A DNA stretch of 64,000 nucleotides from QYOJ01 sp964616825 (GCA_964616825.1 CAZTSX010000010.1:40022-104021); one strand, 5' to 3'. Shown: positions 1-10,009, numbered from the stretch's first letter. Made by a program: numbers and translations. Notes: generated by a model not told the origin, from the sequence alone.

Positions 1-332
1 GGGTTGTATCCAAGGAAGCCAACAAAATCTTCTCCCAGCTCATCCGAAAACTCCCGTGCTGCCCGCTCCCGTGTAATGTACTCAGTAGATTTTACAAACC
101 GTTGCTTGTCGAGTTTTTTCTGAAGCTCAAAGATGTCGACCTCCTTGACTCCCTCATTGATCATAATCGAAAAACCAATATTCTCTTTGACATAATCTGA
201 TAACTTTTTCGCATGAAGCACCAGCATCCCAAGCAAGCCCAGCATAAACAATACCAGTGTGATGCTGATGATCGTAGTCACATAAGATGTGGCTATTCGT
301 CGGCGTTGATATTCTCTTTCGTTGGGAATCAT
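1..332 (-). CDS. ftsX: Cell division protein FtsX, N-terminal part (runs off window)
   Basis: The minus strand encodes 110 codons, starting at the ATG at 332-330 after an in-frame TAA, and leaves the window at base 1. The product starts MIPNEREYQRRRIATSY, has a membrane helix at about residues 17-40, then an extracytoplasmic stretch with GFSIMINEGV and ends EDFVGFLGYNP, the run that leads into the conserved part of the FtsX extracellular domain. In the family, FtsX is the permease partner of the ATPase FtsE and couples divisome signals to peptidoglycan hydrolases. The gene begins 21 nt after the stop of the AsmA-like gene to its right, so it is probably co-transcribed. The C-terminal transmembrane part is not visible. 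Confidence 0.88.
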   Translation of the reverse strand, partial: MIPNEREYQRRRIATSYVTTIISITLVLFMLGLLGMLVLHAKKLSDYVKENIGFSIMINEGVKEVDIFELQKKLDKQRFVKSTEYITRERAAREFSDELGEDFVGFLGYN

Positions 333-353
333 CGTATTGAATTCCGGATAAAA

Positions 354-2102
354 TTACTTCTTTTTTCGTCCCTTGCCACTGCTTTCCTTTTTCATTTCCT
401 TTTGCTCCTTGGTATTGAAACCCATATTCGACTTCAGTCCGCTCAGGGTGCTCTTCCAGATGAAGTTGATGATCGATTTATGTTTATCGCGTTCGAAATA
501 GATCATGCCTGTACGCAATTTCCCTTTTGGGCCCGGATTGCTTTTAGGTATCAGTATATCACCGGCGATCCAGTTGATCACTCCCGATTTAATCCCCGAC
601 CAGGCAGTATGTTTTTCGTCCAGAATTTTGAATGAAAGGTTTTGATAATATAATGTCAGGCTGCCTTTTGAGTAATTATCGTTGAATTGGATTCCATGAA
701 CAATCATTTTACTCACATGTCCGCTTTCGAATTCAGCCGGTAACAGTTTGGAGAGCATTGTATTGACCCGGGGAAGTTCGAAAGAGGTAAGGAGGGCTGA
801 CGGAATGGTAAAGCGATTCATCGGATCACCGAACACGAAGTTGATGGTAGCCTGAAGTTTTCCTGTTCCCTGCAGATAAGCTTCAGCTTTTAACGGAGAG
901 ACTTTTTTCTCTGCCAGCCAGAGAGAGTCGTTTGTCAACCCGGTAAGGGTGCCGTTTAGGCGGTCAAAAAAGATGGTCCCTGCCTCTTTGGCGACCTGTT
1001 CCGAGTATGTTGCTTTCCCGTTGCTCAACACCAGGGAATCAATCCGGATATAGGTTTTCAACTCCCTGATCAGCTGTTGTGGCATCGGAGGTTTGAATCC
1101 CGGCTTCATGGGAATCCGTTTGTCCCGATAATCATCCATCACCAGGCTGTCGATCTGTAATTTTCCGGCTATCAGTCGCTTGTGAAACATCAGCTCGCAC
1201 CAATCGATCCTCAACAGGGAGATCTTTTCAATTTGAATATCCATTCGATCAGTTTGAAAACCCAGTTTTCGGGTAAAATCATATCTGTTATACATGGGTT
1301 CCAGGTGGAAGTTCTTCACATAAACCTGGTTTTGCCGGGTTGATAAACCTATTTCACCCGCACTCAACGCATACATCCCATTACCGGTTTTTTGCCTGAT
1401 CCCGCGAAGGATCACCACTATGTCATCGGTGTTGTAAATGCGTGGATCTGTTCTCCAGGTGGAATCAACCCACAGGTTGCTGATCCTGATGTCAAACGAA
1501 GGAATCGTAAACTCGTTGACCGTGTCAGAGGATCTGTCAATGAATCCAAGGCTGCCTGTTTCCAGTAAAATCTCTCCGATCGTGATAAGTTCCCAGCCTT
1601 TCGGAAGCGGGATCGATTGCGTTGTATCTATTTCCTGACGAGCTGTATCCGCTTCCTGGATAGCCGTATCCTTCACCACTTCTTTCATACGCATGATTTT
1701 CAAATCCGGCGATTTGATCACGATGCGCTTCACATCAACAATCTTGCGAAAGATGACCTTCTTCAGATGGAGGTCATACACATTAAGCTTGTCAACATGC
1801 AGCTGGATCAACATGGGTGGAGCTGAATCTGCCGCTTTCATATCATTGTAAACAGCAGTATCCGGAATGAGAGAGAAATCACGGATATAGAGATGGCCTC
1901 CGAAAATGCCATAGTAAAGCTTGCCAATATCAGCCTGATACAACCCTTTACTCTCTTTATGAATGGCATCTTCTATGGTTCCCTTAATCAGGTTGCCCCA
2001 GTAGAAATAGCCTACAACAAACACGACCAGGATGATACCAGCCAGGATACTCAGTATCCAGATAAGGATTTTTTTCCATCTGGGCCGTTTGTTCTTTTCC
2101 AT
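354..2102 (-). CDS. AsmA-like membrane-anchored protein, shorter paralogue (582 aa)
   Basis: The product has a lysine/arginine-rich N-terminus, one transmembrane helix at about residues 12-34, and then a long beta-rich region facing outwards, with the repetitive layout of AsmA/DUF748-type proteins. It ends in a lysine-rich tail. It is a clear paralogue of the upstream 1312-aa protein: the last ~300 residues of both carry the series DYRDKR, a PPM(P/I)QQ(L/A)IR motif, IDSL.L(S/T)NG, LYYQ, NPG and a closing FxWKS.L.GLKS....N(T/S)KEQK. AsmA-like proteins are linked to envelope lipid homeostasis, and some are proposed bridge-like lipid carriers. That role here is inference. The start lies 4 nt after the stop of the larger paralogue, so translation is probably coupled. 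Confidence 0.75.
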   Translation of the reverse strand: MEKNKRPRWKKILIWILSILAGIILVVFVVGYFYWGNLIKGTIEDAIHKESKGLYQADIGKLYYGIFGGHLYIRDFSLIPDTAVYNDMKAADSAPPMLIQLHVDKLNVYDLHLKKVIFRKIVDVKRIVIKSPDLKIMRMKEVVKDTAIQEADTARQEIDTTQSIPLPKGWELITIGEILLETGSLGFIDRSSDTVNEFTIPSFDIRISNLWVDSTWRTDPRIYNTDDIVVILRGIRQKTGNGMYALSAGEIGLSTRQNQVYVKNFHLEPMYNRYDFTRKLGFQTDRMDIQIEKISLLRIDWCELMFHKRLIAGKLQIDSLVMDDYRDKRIPMKPGFKPPMPQQLIRELKTYIRIDSLVLSNGKATYSEQVAKEAGTIFFDRLNGTLTGLTNDSLWLAEKKVSPLKAEAYLQGTGKLQATINFVFGDPMNRFTIPSALLTSFELPRVNTMLSKLLPAEFESGHVSKMIVHGIQFNDNYSKGSLTLYYQNLSFKILDEKHTAWSGIKSGVINWIAGDILIPKSNPGPKGKLRTGMIYFERDKHKSIINFIWKSTLSGLKSNMGFNTKEQKEMKKESSGKGRKKK

Positions 2103-2106
2103 TGGT

Positions 2107-5100
2107 TTATTTTTTTTGCGATTTCATCTCTTGCTTATATTCCTTTTTAAATGCTTTTTGTTCCTTTGAATTGATTCCTTCACTCGATTTCAATCCCTCG
2201 AGAATTGACTTCCAGAAAAAATTAAAATATCCTTTTTCCTCATTCCGGTGATTCCAGATATATCCTCTTCGGTGAATGCCAAAGTATCCCGGATTCTCCT
2301 GCGGGACAGCCATATTTACCAGGATTTGCATTATGTCTGTACCCACCTTGTTCAGAAAATTTTTCTTCACATGCAGTAATTCAATCTGGAGGCCCTGATA
2401 ATAAAGATCCAGGATGCCTGTTGCATAGGTGTTGTTTCCTCGCATCCAGTGGATGTTCACACTATCAACCACGCCGCTCTTGATCTTTACCGGTGCTACT
2501 TTTGAAACCATCGGGTTGAACAGGGTCATATCAACACGACCGGTTTTCCCATTAAAATAAAAGGTATCTGTCGGTGACTGCATCGGGAACCTGAACTCCC
2601 CTTCCATCTTGGCTTTTCCCATCATGTAAACAGATCCGCCTGCAACCAGCTCATCCCCTTCGGAAATCATCAGCGAGTCGGTAGTGAAACCTTTTGCCAG
2701 GAAATGCATTTGATTGAAAAAGATCATTCCTGGTTCCTGCTCAGTCTGCTCCCTATACGTCACCTCCCCGTTGGTCAGTAGAAGGGAATCGATATCCATA
2801 GGGAACGTAATATTACGGATAGCTTGCTGAATCATGGGTGGCCGTTTCCAGTATGGGAATTTCACCCGCTTGTCGCGGTAATCATCGAGTGACAACCAAT
2901 CTATTGCAATGAGGCCGACATGTAATCGCTTCTCATTCAATAATCGTTTAAAATTCAGCCGCTCCAATTTAATGGTGCCTGTCTGGATTTCCATCCTGTC
3001 AGTTTGATATCCCAGTTTCCGTGAGTACCCAAAATCTGAATAGTTTGGCGTCAGTGCGAAGGAGTCGATCTCCAGGATGGATTGTTGGGTAGATAGATGC
3101 AATCCGGCAAAGGAGATTGTATTCATGCTGTCTTTGGTAACCATGGCGTATCCACCCGTTCTGAGATCGATATCCTGACAGTGAAAGATCGCCGACTGAT
3201 CCGGAAACTGATCTGATGTATCGTAACTGAATCCCTTGATCATTGCATAGATATTATCCAGGGAGAGTGTGGTAGTGGTTGTATCTCTATGGTCGATATA
3301 GTTAATATAGTTGATTTTGCCTTTGTCCAGATTCAGTCTGGAGATCGTCATTTTGTTAAACGGGCTATGAATTTCCGGGTGAGTAAATTGTCTTTTTTTC
3401 TTGTCGGGATGGCTCTTTTTCGATTCCTGTCTGACAAGGGTGACCTCCGGCTCTTTGATGTCGATAGACCCAATTGCCAGCTCTTTGTCAAACAATACTC
3501 TCTCCAGATTGAGGTCGTTGATTTGGAGCGAAGGAATCGAAAGGTCAATTTCAACCGGAGGAGGCGTTTTCTGGTTTGGCCTTTTCATCGGAGCAACGCG
3601 CAGGTCTTTTATAGCCAGGTCTGGAGGATAAGAGTCCGATAAAAATCTCGAAAAGTTGATGGTATAGGCGCTATCAAGAATGAGTGGTGCGGTAGTGTCG
3701 AGTTTAAAAGAGAGATGATCGTACCGGAATATTTTTATTCCTTTATCCCATCCTGAGAGATCCATCAGAAATCCGGACAACTGGTAATCAAAATTCTTTA
3801 GCCGAATACACCCGGGCTTTTCATGGTGGCGCTGGATCATATCAAGTGTGCCCTGATTGATGTTCAACTGCTCCAGTTCGATCCGGTTAACGACTTCATG
3901 AATCACTTCGAAAAGAGCCCTCTGTTGATGTTTCTTCTTCGTCTTTTTATTTAAGTGAATGAATACACGGGGTTTATCAAGCCGTATATGTTTCGCATAA
4001 AAGTGCCTCGTACGGATCCAGTTCATATGATCAAATCCATTGACATCCAACGCTTCAACCCGGATACTCATTTCCTCTTTGATTGTATCCAGTTTAGATT
4101 TTCCGGTGATATCGGCCAGGTAGGTAAGGTCTTTAACTTCCAGGTTTGCTGCCAGTGTGTTGAAATAGAACTCGTTGAAGGATACCTGATGCTGGTCGTC
4201 CCGTGAGTTGTACCGGAAATCCCTGGCCTGTAGATCCAGGTCGAGTTTCCCCAGAATCTCTTTTTGATCCTGCCATTTCAACGAATCAACATCTATACCG
4301 GTCAGATAGAGATCGATCAATCCGGATATCCGTTCATCTTGCTGTCCACGGGTTTTATCCAGAAACCTGATCTTTCCATTGCTGATCTCCACGGAACCTG
4401 CCCGTAATGATTTCATATAAGGCGATACCAGGTGAGGAATGATATTGAGTTTCGTAATGAATGTCGTCTTCTTCTCTGCGCTATCTGACGGAGGCTCTTT
4501 TCCTCTGTATTGAATAATGTCGAGGTCAGGTTCCAATACGGATAACTTAGCAAAATTCAACCTCCTGAAGTTGAACATTTTACTTATATCGACCTGGTAA
4601 AACCGAACTTCAGGGAACATCAGGTGGTAAAAAGAGTTGCTTTTATATCTCACTGTTTCATCCTGATGTTTGGAGATGGAAAGTAAGGTATTTAAGACCT
4701 CAATACTGGATTTCCGGGTATTCACTTTTACCTTATATGCGCGTAATTCATGCAGCTTGTCCTCCAAAGCCAGTGTGAAGTTAGTCAGATCCAGTTCAAT
4801 ATCTTTGGCATAGATGATTTTGGTTGTATCAAGATGAGCCAGGGAGTCGAGTTGAAACTGATGAAACTGAACATCAGCTTTGGAAATATTGACCTCCGGA
4901 TAAGGATCCCTGATGGATGCGAAATAATCAAATGAGGCGTTTTTTAGTGAAAAGGTGTCGATCCTGAAACTTCTGATCTTGTTGTCGAAGACCGTAAAGA
5001 GGTTCGCGATGGTAATCTTCTTTTTCGCTCTGTGCCTGACAGGATCTTCAGGGTTCCTGTGTTTGAACACTTTCACAGATAGATCTTCGATTTCAATCGC

Positions 5101-6045
5101 ATTGATCCATATCTCCTTGTCAAGCATGGCCTTGAATATATCCACGTCATCAATTGAGAACTCAGGAAGGTAAATCTGGAACAACTGACCTGCTCTGGAT
5201 GCTGCAACTCTCTTTTCGGTTAAATTAGGGGTTAGCGTTAGCTCTTTCCCAAATAACCGTGAACCTATTAACGAAAATCCTACTTCATCGGCATGCAGAA
5301 AATAGAGACTGTCGGCCAGGCTGTATTTAAAATTCTTGATGATCAGCTCAATATCTTTGGAATAGAAGACGCGGTCTTGTTTGTAATATTGAAATGCATT
5401 GAGATCAAAATCCCTGAGAATGGCTGAGAAAAGATACTCCCCTTCGTTGATTTGTCCGGATTTAATGGTCTGCTTTCCGGTAAATGATCCATCGTTCACA
5501 CTGATCGAATCAATTTTAACTTCCGAAAAGAAAATCGACATCATGGGGTAAATATCCTTGTATATCCGCTTGAATTTCTCCTTTTTCTTATGGATCGTAT
5601 CAGGGTAGGCTACAAAATTGATGACTGGTTTGTTGAGTTCAATCTCTCGAAGATGAATGATCCGCTCAAAATATATTTGTTTAATATCCAGTGATTTAAG
5701 AACAAGTTTTTCGTAGGATAGCCCATACAATGAACTTTTCGCTTTTCCCTCTTTTTTCAACTCCTGGTAGAGTTCCTCATTGGGGATCAGCTTGAAATCT
5801 GTGACCGTTGCCTGGCCTGTGAAAATATTATACCGGAATTTGTCGAAATTGATCTCATAGAGCCCGTTGCTGGTTTTATGAATTTTATTTTGAAGAAAAC
5901 CTTTGATAAAATATTCCCCAAAATGGCTGAGAGCAATGTACAGCGAAAACAAGATTACGAAGCTCAAGACAAACAGTGCTGTAAGAATTTCCAAAACAAT
6001 TCTCGAAACACTTCTTTTATTGGATTTTTTTTTGTCGCTGGCCAT
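2107..6045 (-). CDS. Large AsmA-like membrane-anchored protein (1312 aa)
   Basis: A very long beta-rich protein with one N-terminal transmembrane helix at about residues 15-37 (preceded by KKKSNKRS) and no other clear membrane segment, so most of it should lie in the periplasm. Repeated short segments of the type 'IDSL.L.NG....' and 'F..D.IEL..KNF' run through it, as expected for AsmA/DUF748-like repeating groove proteins. Its last ~350 residues match the adjacent 582-aa protein, which suggests tandem duplication followed by shortening or lengthening. It is first in a minus-strand unit (large AsmA, small AsmA, ftsX) and diverges from leuS. A TATCTTTA box at 6073-6080 is a likely promoter. Exact substrate unknown. 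Confidence 0.75.
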   Translation of the reverse strand: MASDKKKSNKRSVSRIVLEILTALFVLSFVILFSLYIALSHFGEYFIKGFLQNKIHKTSNGLYEINFDKFRYNIFTGQATVTDFKLIPNEELYQELKKEGKAKSSLYGLSYEKLVLKSLDIKQIYFERIIHLREIELNKPVINFVAYPDTIHKKKEKFKRIYKDIYPMMSIFFSEVKIDSISVNDGSFTGKQTIKSGQINEGEYLFSAILRDFDLNAFQYYKQDRVFYSKDIELIIKNFKYSLADSLYFLHADEVGFSLIGSRLFGKELTLTPNLTEKRVAASRAGQLFQIYLPEFSIDDVDIFKAMLDKEIWINAIEIEDLSVKVFKHRNPEDPVRHRAKKKITIANLFTVFDNKIRSFRIDTFSLKNASFDYFASIRDPYPEVNISKADVQFHQFQLDSLAHLDTTKIIYAKDIELDLTNFTLALEDKLHELRAYKVKVNTRKSSIEVLNTLLSISKHQDETVRYKSNSFYHLMFPEVRFYQVDISKMFNFRRLNFAKLSVLEPDLDIIQYRGKEPPSDSAEKKTTFITKLNIIPHLVSPYMKSLRAGSVEISNGKIRFLDKTRGQQDERISGLIDLYLTGIDVDSLKWQDQKEILGKLDLDLQARDFRYNSRDDQHQVSFNEFYFNTLAANLEVKDLTYLADITGKSKLDTIKEEMSIRVEALDVNGFDHMNWIRTRHFYAKHIRLDKPRVFIHLNKKTKKKHQQRALFEVIHEVVNRIELEQLNINQGTLDMIQRHHEKPGCIRLKNFDYQLSGFLMDLSGWDKGIKIFRYDHLSFKLDTTAPLILDSAYTINFSRFLSDSYPPDLAIKDLRVAPMKRPNQKTPPPVEIDLSIPSLQINDLNLERVLFDKELAIGSIDIKEPEVTLVRQESKKSHPDKKKRQFTHPEIHSPFNKMTISRLNLDKGKINYINYIDHRDTTTTTLSLDNIYAMIKGFSYDTSDQFPDQSAIFHCQDIDLRTGGYAMVTKDSMNTISFAGLHLSTQQSILEIDSFALTPNYSDFGYSRKLGYQTDRMEIQTGTIKLERLNFKRLLNEKRLHVGLIAIDWLSLDDYRDKRVKFPYWKRPPMIQQAIRNITFPMDIDSLLLTNGEVTYREQTEQEPGMIFFNQMHFLAKGFTTDSLMISEGDELVAGGSVYMMGKAKMEGEFRFPMQSPTDTFYFNGKTGRVDMTLFNPMVSKVAPVKIKSGVVDSVNIHWMRGNNTYATGILDLYYQGLQIELLHVKKNFLNKVGTDIMQILVNMAVPQENPGYFGIHRRGYIWNHRNEEKGYFNFFWKSILEGLKSSEGINSKEQKAFKKEYKQEMKSQKK

Positions 6046-6072
6046 GAACCAAAGGAGGGTATGAATCTACGG

Positions 6073-6080
6073 TAAAGATA
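6073..6080 (-). promoter_or_regulatory. Bacteroidetes-type -7 box for the AsmA-like/ftsX unit
   Basis: Minus-strand TATCTTTA fits TAnnTTTG with one mismatch and lies 27 nt before the ATG at 6045. Confidence 0.45.
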
Positions 6081-6100
6081 GAAAATTCCCTCTAAATTGC

Positions 6101-6108
6101 TATCTTGC
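6101..6108 (+). promoter_or_regulatory. Possible -7 box for leuS
   Basis: TATCTTGC, a two-mismatch variant of TAnnTTTG, lies 37 nt before the chosen leuS ATG at 6146. Confidence 0.35.
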
Positions 6109-6145
6109 ACACCAAAAATGGAATAATTCGTTTTTTCAATTGACA

Positions 6146-8992
6146 ATGGAATACAACTTTTCTGAAGTAGAGAAGAAGTGGCAAAAATACTGGCTGGATC
6201 ACGGAACATTCCGGGTTGAAATAGATTACTCAAAACCCAAATTTTACGTTCTCGACATGTTCCCGTATCCATCCGGGGCTGGCTTACATGTAGGGAATCC
6301 TTTGGGATATATTGCTTCAGACATTTATGCACGATTCAAGCGATTAAAAGGATTTAATGTTCTGCATCCGATGGGATATGACGCCTACGGATTGCCAGCT
6401 GAACAATTTGCCATTCAAACCGGGACCCATCCATCAGTCACGACCGAAAAGAATGTCATTCGCTACCGTGAACAGATGAGTAAGATCGGTTTTTCCTACG
6501 ACTGGTCACGAGAAATAAAGACCTGTGATCCGGATTATTACAAATGGACCCAGTGGACTTTCATCCAGCTATTCAACCATTGGTACGATCCGGATAAACA
6601 GAAAGCTGAACCGATCGAAACGCTGATCAGCAGGCTTTCAACGGAAGGCTACGATGAGGTCACGTCATCTCAATGGAATAGCAAAACAAAAAAGGAGCAA
6701 CAGGAGTTTCTGATGAACTACCGCCTGGCGTACCTTTCCGATGCTATGGTGAACTGGTGTCCGGAGTTGGGAACGGTTCTTGCCAATGATGAGGTAAACA
6801 ACGGAATTTCTGTACGGGGAGGTCATCCCGTTGAACGGAAGCTGATGAAACAATGGTTCTTACGTATCACCCCTTATGCTCAACGCCTGTTGGATGGCCT
6901 GGATACGGTCGATTGGTTTGAATCACTGAAAGAGATCCAGCGGAACTGGATCGGTCGTTCGGAGGGTGCTGATATATTCTTCCCGATCCAGGATACCGAT
7001 TACAACCTGGAGATCTTCACAACACGTCCGGATACCATTTTTGGATCAACCTATATGGTTCTGGCTCCTGAGCATAAGTTGGTGGAGAAGATTACCAGCA
7101 CCGACCGGAAAGAGGTAGTGATGGCTTATGTTGAGAAAGCCAGGAACCGTTCCGAAAGGGAACGCATGATCGAGGTTAAGCATATCACAGGAGAGTTTAC
7201 GGGCGCCTATTGCCTCAATCCGATCAACGGTCAACCGATCCCCATCTGGGTAGCCGATTATGTGCTGGCTGGCTACGGAACCGGTGCCATCATGGCTGTT
7301 CCGGCACATGATCAACGCGACTATGAGTTTGCAAAACATTTTGGCTTGCCCATTATTGAAGTGGTTTCCGGAGGTGATATCTCAGAAAGCTCCTACGATG
7401 CAAAAGAGGGGATCCTGATTAACTCCAACTTCATCAATGGCATGTCTGTGAAAGAAGCGGTACAAGCCGTAACCGAGCGATTAGAGGAGATGGGAATTGG
7501 TCAAGGGGCTATCAATTACCGGCTGCGCGATGCCATTTTCAGCCGGCAACGTTACTGGGGTGAACCATTTCCGATCTACTACAAAGATGGAATTCCCTAC
7601 CCTCTCGATGAATCTGAACTTCCGTTGCGGCTTCCCGGTGTTGATAAATACCTTCCTACCGAAACGGGTGAACCACCTCTGGCAAGGGCGAAAGAGTGGA
7701 AAACCAGGGAAGGATATCCGCTCGAAACTTCTACTATGCCAGGATTTGCAGGATCCAGTGGGTACTACCTCCGGTACATGGATCCGAAAAATGATAACGA
7801 ATATTTCTCCGGGGAAGCAGCGGAATACTGGCAGAATATCGACCTCTATATTGGCGGTTCAGAGCATGCAACGGGTCATCTAATTTACTCCAGGTTTTGG
7901 AATAAATTTTTATATGATATTGGATTAATCCAAAACGAAGAACCCTTTAAAAAGCTGATAAATCAAGGGATGATTCAGGGAATTAGTCAAAAAGCTAAAG
8001 GTTTTAAATCTGGATCCCTTGACGATATGAAATTTTATATTATTCCACCTGATTTTACATATATAGAAAACAATATATCAGAAAAATACCCGAGTTGGCG
8101 TAATATTCCTATTGAATTTGTCAAGGATGGCAAATTAACTGCTATGAACCTTGAACTTATGAAACAGAAATATCCACTCTTTGATGACTTACAAATAGCT
8201 ACAGTAAAGGATATTATTGATTTACCTCCTAAAAGGAAAGACAGATTGACACAAACCCAAAAAAGTCTTATTCATGATGGCTGGGTGGAATTAAAGCCTG
8301 AATTGGAGAAAATGTCAAAATCAAAATTCAACGTGGTGAATCCCGACCAGATTATTGAAGAGTATGGCGCCGATACTTTGAGGATGTATGAGATGTTTTT
8401 GGGTCCGCTTGAGCAATCAAAACCATGGGATACACATGGTATCGAGGGTGTATTCCGGTTTATCAAAAAGGTGTGGCGGCTCTATCACGACGATACTAAT
8501 CAGTTTCGTGTTACCGATGAGGCTCCAACAGCGGAGGAACTCCGGGTATTGCATAAAACCATTAAAAAGGTACAGGAAGATATTGAACGGTTCTCGTTCA
8601 ATACCGGAGTAAGCACATTCATGATCTGTGTAAACGAATTGACCGAACTGAAGTGTCACAAGCGGGCTATCCTTACCGATCTGGCCATCATCTTATCGCC
8701 ATATGCTCCGCATCTGGCGGAAGAATTATGGGAACAACTTGGTCATAAGGAGAGTATCTCCAAAGCCTTTTTTCCCGATTTCAACGAAGAATTTCTGAAA
8801 GATAATACGTTTGAGTATCCTGTTTCGTTTAATGGTAAACTTCGCTTTAAGATCACGCTTCCACTCGACCTGAATGTGGCCGATATCGAAAAAGCTGTCC
8901 TTGAAGCTCCGGAATCAGCAAGATGGTTGCAGGAAAAACCTCCAAAGAGAGTCATTGTCGTTCCGAAAAAGATCGTCAACGTGGTGATATAA
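6146..8992 (+). CDS. leuS: Leucyl-tRNA synthetase
   Basis: A class I aminoacyl-tRNA synthetase that charges tRNA-Leu. The 948-aa product starts MEYNFSEVEKKWQKYW. The HIGH-type signature is GLHVGNPLGY, the editing domain contains TTRPDTIFGSTYMVLAPEH, and the KMSKS loop reads EKMSKSKFNVVNPDQ. An in-frame TTG two codons upstream would add only MT; the ATG gives the usual family start. Bacteroidetes enzymes carry an extra segment between NQGMIQG and KMSKS. Here that segment (roughly 7.92-8.28 kb) is visibly AT-rich and reads unlike the usual form, while both flanks are ordinary, which suggests a replaced patch. The reading frame is intact and both catalytic motifs are present, so the enzyme should be functional. 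Confidence 0.97.
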   Translation: MEYNFSEVEKKWQKYWLDHGTFRVEIDYSKPKFYVLDMFPYPSGAGLHVGNPLGYIASDIYARFKRLKGFNVLHPMGYDAYGLPAEQFAIQTGTHPSVTTEKNVIRYREQMSKIGFSYDWSREIKTCDPDYYKWTQWTFIQLFNHWYDPDKQKAEPIETLISRLSTEGYDEVTSSQWNSKTKKEQQEFLMNYRLAYLSDAMVNWCPELGTVLANDEVNNGISVRGGHPVERKLMKQWFLRITPYAQRLLDGLDTVDWFESLKEIQRNWIGRSEGADIFFPIQDTDYNLEIFTTRPDTIFGSTYMVLAPEHKLVEKITSTDRKEVVMAYVEKARNRSERERMIEVKHITGEFTGAYCLNPINGQPIPIWVADYVLAGYGTGAIMAVPAHDQRDYEFAKHFGLPIIEVVSGGDISESSYDAKEGILINSNFINGMSVKEAVQAVTERLEEMGIGQGAINYRLRDAIFSRQRYWGEPFPIYYKDGIPYPLDESELPLRLPGVDKYLPTETGEPPLARAKEWKTREGYPLETSTMPGFAGSSGYYLRYMDPKNDNEYFSGEAAEYWQNIDLYIGGSEHATGHLIYSRFWNKFLYDIGLIQNEEPFKKLINQGMIQGISQKAKGFKSGSLDDMKFYIIPPDFTYIENNISEKYPSWRNIPIEFVKDGKLTAMNLELMKQKYPLFDDLQIATVKDIIDLPPKRKDRLTQTQKSLIHDGWVELKPELEKMSKSKFNVVNPDQIIEEYGADTLRMYEMFLGPLEQSKPWDTHGIEGVFRFIKKVWRLYHDDTNQFRVTDEAPTAEELRVLHKTIKKVQEDIERFSFNTGVSTFMICVNELTELKCHKRAILTDLAIILSPYAPHLAEELWEQLGHKESISKAFFPDFNEEFLKDNTFEYPVSFNGKLRFKITLPLDLNVADIEKAVLEAPESARWLQEKPPKRVIVVPKKIVNVVI

Positions 8993-9024
8993 GCGGGAAT
9001 TTATGTAATGGCGACCGGGTTTAT

Positions 9025-9852
9025 ATGGGTTATTACATCCTTGCATTCCTTCTTATTCATTCCTTATTCCTCATTGGACAGGATTTAACCCCAGTGAAGA
9101 ACGAAGCCTTCACCCAAGGCGAATTCCTGAAATACCGTGTCTATTACGACTCCTATGTTACAGGAAAGGTAACTGCCGGAATTGCTACGGCCGAGGTCAA
9201 ATTTGATCTGGAAGAGGTGAACGGAAGGCAAACCTATCACCTGGTTGGAAAAGGCAAAACCCAGGGAGCGTTTAACTTATTTTTTAAAGTAAACGACCGG
9301 TTTGAAAGTTTTATAGACAGGGAATTGCTGGTTCCATGGAAATTCATCCGGCGAACAAAAGAGGGAGATTACGAATACGATGATGATGTAAAGTTCAACC
9401 AGTTCACAGGAACTTATTCAAGCACACGCAAGAATAAATCAATGCCCAAAGGAACGCAGGATCTGATCTCTGCATTATATGTTGCCCGAACGTATGATCT
9501 TTCTAACGCTTCGCCTGGAGATAATTTTCCTATTACCTTTTTGCTGGATGACTCGATTTACGTTTCGGCAATCATGTATATGGGAAAAGCTGATGTTCTG
9601 ACTGACCTTGGGACATTCCGTTGTCTCCGGTTCCAGCCCATGGTCGTGTCCGGAAACGTCTTCTCCCAGCCCTATCCCATGGATGTCTGGATCACAGATG
9701 ATAAAAATCACATCCCCCTGCTGATTAAATCTGCTGTGATTATCGGATCTATCAAGATGGAGCTCATGGAATACAAAGGGCTGGCAAATCCCATGACTTC
9801 GATGATCAAGCCTCCAAAGAGAAATCGATCCAAAAAGAAGAGAAAAAACTGA
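9025..9852 (+). CDS. DUF3108 domain protein, secreted
   Basis: A 275-aa protein with a clear signal peptide (MGYYILAFLLIHSLFLIGQ). The open frame extends upstream to 8923 inside leuS, but the ATG at 9025 is preferred because it places the signal peptide at the N-terminus. The motifs GEFLKYRVYYDSYVTGKVTAG near the N-terminus, FKVNDRFESF and the late VWITDDKNHIPL are typical of DUF3108, a beta-barrel-like periplasmic family of unknown function found in many Gram-negative bacteria. The C-terminus is strongly basic (PKRNRSKKKRKN). It follows leuS by 32 nt and may be read from the same transcript. No enzymatic residues can be named. Confidence 0.85.
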   Translation: MGYYILAFLLIHSLFLIGQDLTPVKNEAFTQGEFLKYRVYYDSYVTGKVTAGIATAEVKFDLEEVNGRQTYHLVGKGKTQGAFNLFFKVNDRFESFIDRELLVPWKFIRRTKEGDYEYDDDVKFNQFTGTYSSTRKNKSMPKGTQDLISALYVARTYDLSNASPGDNFPITFLLDDSIYVSAIMYMGKADVLTDLGTFRCLRFQPMVVSGNVFSQPYPMDVWITDDKNHIPLLIKSAVIIGSIKMELMEYKGLANPMTSMIKPPKRNRSKKKRKN

Positions 9853-10001
9853 GATTCGGTATGACGAAAAGCGCCTGTTCAACCGGGAGGAGTGTTAATT
9901 TTACTCTTTCTGCATTATTTTTATGGAAATCCCGGAATTCGCTTATCTTGATAGATGAAAATCAAATCACTTTCTTGCATTCATGTTTTCCGATAATATT
10001 G

Positions 10002-10009
10002 TACCTTTA
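10002..10009 (+). promoter_or_regulatory. -7 box for the alpha-2-macroglobulin gene
   Basis: TACCTTTA (TAnnTTTG with one mismatch) lies 20 nt before the ATG at 10030. Confidence 0.45.

Noticed and set aside
213..635. 140-codon plus-strand frame over ftsX and the small AsmA-like gene
   Set aside because: It lies antisense to two supported genes and crosses their junction.
8923..9024. Longer N-terminus for the DUF3108 protein
   Set aside because: It overlaps the end of leuS and would bury the signal peptide; ATG at 9025 is preferred.
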